A stretch of DNA of 64,000 nt from Brachybacterium sillae (lineage in GTDB: Bacteria > Actinomycetota > Actinomycetes > Actinomycetales > Dermabacteraceae). This document shows positions 61,094-64,000 of this stretch, piece after piece; position 1 is the stretch's first letter, and each line of letters begins with the position of its first letter. The stretch lies in NCBI RefSeq assembly GCF_025028335.1, contig NZ_JAFEUW010000001.1:1736001-1800000 (forward strand), written 5' to 3'. The notes under the pieces are model-generated. The model had not been told where the DNA came from and searched no databases. It was given only the letters and a program-made list of their open reading frames with translations. The translations under genes and the position numbers were made by a program.

Positions 61094-62263
61094 TCAGGCG
61101 GGTTCGGCCGCGGCGTCCATGGCCCGGGCCAGGTCGGCGAGCAGCTCCGCCGTCGGCTCGACGCCCACGGACAGGCGCACGAAGCCGGCCGGGACGTCGT
61201 CGCCCCAGCGGGCGCGGCGCTCCGCCGCGGTGTGGGTGCCGCCGAAGCTCGTCTGCGCCACCACGTACGCGGCCGCCCCGATGAACCGCTCCGCCGCGGC
61301 CGCGTCCGCGAACTCCAGCCCGACGACGCCGCCCGCCGCCGTCATCTGGCGCGCGACGATCTCCGCGTCCGGGTGGTCCGGCAGCCCCGGGTAGGCCACC
61401 GCGCGCACGGCCGGGTGCCCGGCCGCGAGCTCGGCGACCGCGAGCGCCGACGCGCACATGCGGGCGAAGCGGACCTCGAGGGTCTCCAGACCGCGATGGA
61501 TCAGCCAGGCCTCGTGGGTGCCGAGGATCCCGCCGGCCAGGGTGCGCCAGCCGCGCACCCGCGCCATCAGCTCGGGGTCGCGGGACGCGACGTGCCCGCC
61601 GAGGGCGTCGGTGTGCCCGTTGACGGCCTTCGTGTCCGAGGCGACGACGACGTCCGCCCCCAGGTCCAGCGGCCGCTGTCCCAGCGGGGTCAGGGAGGTG
61701 TTGTCCACGACGACGAGCGCCCCCTTCCCGTCCCGCCGCCCGTTCGCGTGGGCGCGGGCGGCGACGTCGGCCAGGTCCGCGACGCGCAGCCCGGGGTTGG
61801 AGGGGGTCTCGACGAACACGAGGTCGTAGGCGGAGAGGTCGGCGTCCGCGAGGCCCGGCGTGGACACGAAGTCCACGTGGACGCCGGTGGGCACGAGGTG
61901 CTCGGCGGCGAGGGCGCGGGTGGCGCCGTAGCCGTCCGAGGGCAGCAGGGCGCGGTCACCGGGGCGGAGCACGGGCAGCAGGGCGGCGGCGATGGCCGCC
62001 ATGCCGGAGGGGACGACGGCGACGTCCGCGTCCTCGAGCACGCCGAGGGCGGCCTCGAGCGCGGCCCAGGTGGGCGTGCCCCAGCGGGCGTACTGGAAGG
62101 CGACGTCCGCACCGGGGGCGACGGGGGCGCCGTCGGGACCGGACCCGGGCAGGTGGAACGCGGAGGCGTGCACCAGCGGCGGGGAGATGGCGTCGCCGGG
62201 GGCCATGCCGTGGGCGCGGTGGTGGAGGACGGGGCCGAAAGCGGGGGGCTGCTGGGATGCCAT
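61094..62263 (-). CDS. Cys/Met metabolism PLP-dependent enzyme (389 aa)
   Basis: Fold type I gamma-family enzyme (cystathionine gamma-lyase/synthase or methionine gamma-lyase type). YARWGTPTWAALEAAL matches the Y-x-R..NPT motif (Arg60), VVVDNTS has the PLP-binding Asp187, and SDTKAVNGHTD holds the Schiff-base Lys212; SFGGTHTAAERRARWG and FVRLSVGVEPTAELL are the C-terminal substrate-binding parts. Start at MASQQPPAFGPVLHHRAHG. Which reaction is catalysed cannot be decided. Confidence 0.9.
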   Translation of the reverse strand: MASQQPPAFGPVLHHRAHGMAPGDAISPPLVHASAFHLPGSGPDGAPVAPGADVAFQYARWGTPTWAALEAALGVLEDADVAVVPSGMAAIAAALLPVLRPGDRALLPSDGYGATRALAAEHLVPTGVHVDFVSTPGLADADLSAYDLVFVETPSNPGLRVADLADVAARAHANGRRDGKGALVVVDNTSLTPLGQRPLDLGADVVVASDTKAVNGHTDALGGHVASRDPELMARVRGWRTLAGGILGTHEAWLIHRGLETLEVRFARMCASALAVAELAAGHPAVRAVAYPGLPDHPDAEIVARQMTAAGGVVGLEFADAAAAERFIGAAAYVVAQTSFGGTHTAAERRARWGDDVPAGFVRLSVGVEPTAELLADLARAMDAAAEPA

Positions 62264-62295
62264 CAGGCCATTCTGCCGGGGCGCCGGGCGTGGAT

Positions 62296-62823
62296 TCACC
62301 AGAGGAGCTGGCGGCCCCGGATCTGGGCCTGCAATTCGTCGATGCGACCGAGGACGGAGACCTGCAGCAGCGCCGGCCACGCGTGGACGAGGGCGCCCAA
62401 CGCGAGGGCGATCACGCCCCAGACCGGGTGGCCGACGACGGCGAGCGCGGCCCCGGCGGCCACGTGCAGGCCCGCCGAGGCGGCATGGCTGACGAGCGCT
62501 CCCACGGCGACCGTGCGGATGCGCCGCAGGTCGTCGCGGCCGGTGATGCGGCGGCGGATGGCCGCGTTCCAGCCGGCGGCGCCGAGCTGCCGGGAGAGCC
62601 AGTCCACGCGGACCCGGCGAGCGAGCGCGCGGGTGCGCCGGTCGCGCCGCCACGGCCGGTCCACGAGTTGCCGCGAGGGCTCCCCGTAGAACGGGCCGAA
62701 CCCGAAGGTCCCCACCGTGAGCACACCGACGAACAGCCCCGGCGCCGTCGGCGCCATCAGCATGAAGGCGGACGTCAGGGCGGCGACCGTGAGGGCCAGG
62801 CCGGCGAGCGAGCGGGGAGTCAT
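62296..62823 (-). CDS. Small membrane protein, perhaps CrtO-like (175 aa)
   Basis: Starts MTPRSLAGLALTVAALTSAFMLM; four hydrophobic segments. The middle FGPFYGEPSRQLVDRPWRRDRRTRALARRVRVDWLSRQLG and the ending HAWPALLQVSVLGRIDELQ recall the glycosyl-diaponeurosporenoate acyltransferase family (its -YP-LLQ-Y-R- end), a weak similarity. No carotenoid genes are nearby, so function remains open. Confidence 0.55.
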   Translation of the reverse strand: MTPRSLAGLALTVAALTSAFMLMAPTAPGLFVGVLTVGTFGFGPFYGEPSRQLVDRPWRRDRRTRALARRVRVDWLSRQLGAAGWNAAIRRRITGRDDLRRIRTVAVGALVSHAASAGLHVAAGAALAVVGHPVWGVIALALGALVHAWPALLQVSVLGRIDELQAQIRGRQLLW

Positions 62824-63067
62824 CACCGCGGACGCTAGCACACCGGGCCCGCGCCCCGGGCGATCCCCTCGAGCCGCCGCACGTGCGCGGCCCACCGCTC
62901 GGCGTCCCAGCCGGGCAGGTTGTCCCCGGGGCCGCGCAGGCCGGCCTGCCCGTCGATCCCCTCGCGCGGGATGTCGGCGTGGACGGCATGGCGGGCCGCG
63001 CGGACAGCCCTGGCCCGTGGCCCGACGTCGTCGCGGCGTCCGGCGCCCCGGGCTGCGTCGTCGGGCC

Positions 63068-64000
63068 TCAGCCCTCCCGGCGCGGGACCACGGTGATCGC
63101 GCGGGTGTCCGGGGCGGTGTCGGCGACGTGCTCCATGGCGCGGTCGAGGTCGCCGGTCTGCTGGTACGCCGCGTGGATCTGCTCCCACAGGCGGGCGTTC
63201 CGGACGCCGATCGCCGCCGGGTCCAGCACGGGGTCCTGGCCGGCACGGCGCTGGCGGTCGTAGTCCTTGAGCAGCCGGATGGCCACGGGGCTCAGCAGGA
63301 TGAGCGCCACGATGTTCACCCACGTGTAGAGGCCGACGCCGAAGTCGGCGAACGCCCACACGAGGGCCGAGCTCTGCACGGACCCGAACACCATGGAGCC
63401 GGCCAGCAGCAGCCGGGCGATCGCGATGACCGCGCGCTGCGCCGTCTTGTTCGGGATGAGGTAGGCGACGTTCGTCTCCGCGTAGAACGCGAAGGAGAGC
63501 AGGGTGGTGAAGGAGAAGAGGAAGACGGCGATCGCCACGAAGGACGGGCCGAAGGCGGGCAGTGCCTCGTCGATGGCGATCTGGACCCACGCCGGGCCCT
63601 CCTCGACGCCGGGCACGTGCTCCGCGAGCAGACTCTCCCCGTCCGGGCCCAGCACGTTGAAGCTGTTCGTGGCGAGGATCATCAGGCCGGTCATGGTGCA
63701 GACGAACAGGGTGTCCACGTAGGCGGAGAACGCCTGGGCCAGGCCCTGCTTCACGGGGTGGGAGACGTGGGCGGCCGCCGAGGCTTGGGCGCCCGAACCG
63801 GTGCCGATCTCGGTGGAGTACACGGCACGGCGCACGCCCCACGCGACGGCGGCGCCGAGGATGCCGCCGTAGACCGAGTCCAGGGCCAGCGCGCTGGAGA
63901 AGATCAGGCCGAACATCGCGGGGACCTGCTGCCACATCAGCCCGACGACGAGCAGCCCCACCAGGATGTACGCGCCGGCCATGAACGGGACCACGAGGCC
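63068..64000 (-). CDS. Alanine or glycine:cation symporter (AGCS family), C-terminal part
   Basis: Sodium/proton-coupled amino acid carrier cut by the window end; about 310 residues are present. Family motifs: TEIGTGSGAQASAAAHVSHPVKQGLAQAF and DTLFVCTMTGLMILATNSFN, followed by SFAFYAETNVAYLIPNK and a long helix set. A ~65-residue hydrophilic C-terminus (DYDRQRRAGQDPVLDPAAIGV) follows. The 240 bases after its stop contain no gene that can be supported. Confidence 0.9.
   Translation of the reverse strand, partial: GLVVPFMAGAYILVGLLVVGLMWQQVPAMFGLIFSSALALDSVYGGILGAAVAWGVRRAVYSTEIGTGSGAQASAAAHVSHPVKQGLAQAFSAYVDTLFVCTMTGLMILATNSFNVLGPDGESLLAEHVPGVEEGPAWVQIAIDEALPAFGPSFVAIAVFLFSFTTLLSFAFYAETNVAYLIPNKTAQRAVIAIARLLLAGSMVFGSVQSSALVWAFADFGVGLYTWVNIVALILLSPVAIRLLKDYDRQRRAGQDPVLDPAAIGVRNARLWEQIHAAYQQTGDLDRAMEHVADTAPDTRAITVVPRREG

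Noticed and set aside
62835-63010. Minus-strand frame ending HADIPREGIDGQAGLRGPGDNLPGWDAERWAAHVRRLEG
   Set aside because: Looks protein-like, but no start codon of its own is visible and the frame runs on into the antisense of the AGCS gene; could be a tiny remnant, not supported.
1-64000. CRISPR arrays, tRNA and rRNA genes
   Set aside because: No regularly spaced repeats of CRISPR type and no tRNA cloverleaf or rRNA sequence were noticed on reading both strands; a covariance search would settle tRNA genes.

Overview
The window is GC-rich (roughly 70%) actinobacterial DNA. Tightly packed genes with GTG/ATG starts, ATGA and TGATG stop-start overlaps, several leaderless-looking starts and the gene families present (actinobacterial PhoX, fused MrpA/B antiporter, SCO6880-like and MobF-like transfer proteins, DUF4411) point to a Micrococcales member, possibly a Brachybacterium-like organism. 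The genus is an inference; no rRNA or tRNA gene is visible.

Layout. (1) 0-10.8 kb, core: end of an amino-acid permease, a universal stress protein, a Tat-exported PhoX phosphatase carrying three SLH repeats, and a complete mrpA(B)CDEFG Na+/H+ antiporter operon behind a possibly structured leader. (2) 10.8-13.6 kb, scar of a mobile element: IS5 remnant, an AlbA_2/Schlafen-type gene and the C-terminal part of a conjugative relaxase, which has removed the 5' end of an S9 peptidase gene. (3) 13.6-23.7 kb: S9 peptidase remnant, a heterodimeric ABC exporter, dhaKLM and brnQ. (4) 23.7-30.7 kb: an alpha-glucoside-type operon (binding protein, two permeases, GH13 glucosidase) that is decaying: the binding-protein gene is split by an IS1380 element with 5-bp target duplications and the glucosidase has a frameshift. 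(5) 30.9-33.5 kb: a second transfer-gene scar (SCO6880-like fragment) with a TIR-like/deoxyribosyltransferase-like gene. (6) 33.5-43.2 kb: secreted PIG-L deacetylase with NEW3 and CBM9-like domains, a sugar ABC importer plus PfkB kinase operon, and small regulatory or unknown genes. (7) 43.4-57.5 kb: an island crowded with IS elements and toxin/defence-type genes: nested IS3-type elements, a PIN toxin (frameshifted) with HTH antitoxin and a palindromic operator, DUF488, a PD-(D/E)XK gene split by an IS1634-family element that itself contains an IS1380 element and is flanked by 67-bp direct repeats, and an ImmA/IrrE plus DUF4411 pair. (8) 57.6-64 kb: ZIP transporter, SDR oxidoreductase, amidohydrolase, Cys/Met-type PLP enzyme, small membrane protein and an AGCS symporter cut by the window end.

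Three intergenic copies of a near-identical 22-bp hairpin (near 15.5, 20.1 and 43.4 kb) suggest a dispersed palindromic repeat family. The best evidence in the window comes from exact reconstructions: removing each IS plus one target copy restores a single open frame for the binding protein (419 aa) and for the nuclease-like protein (463 aa).
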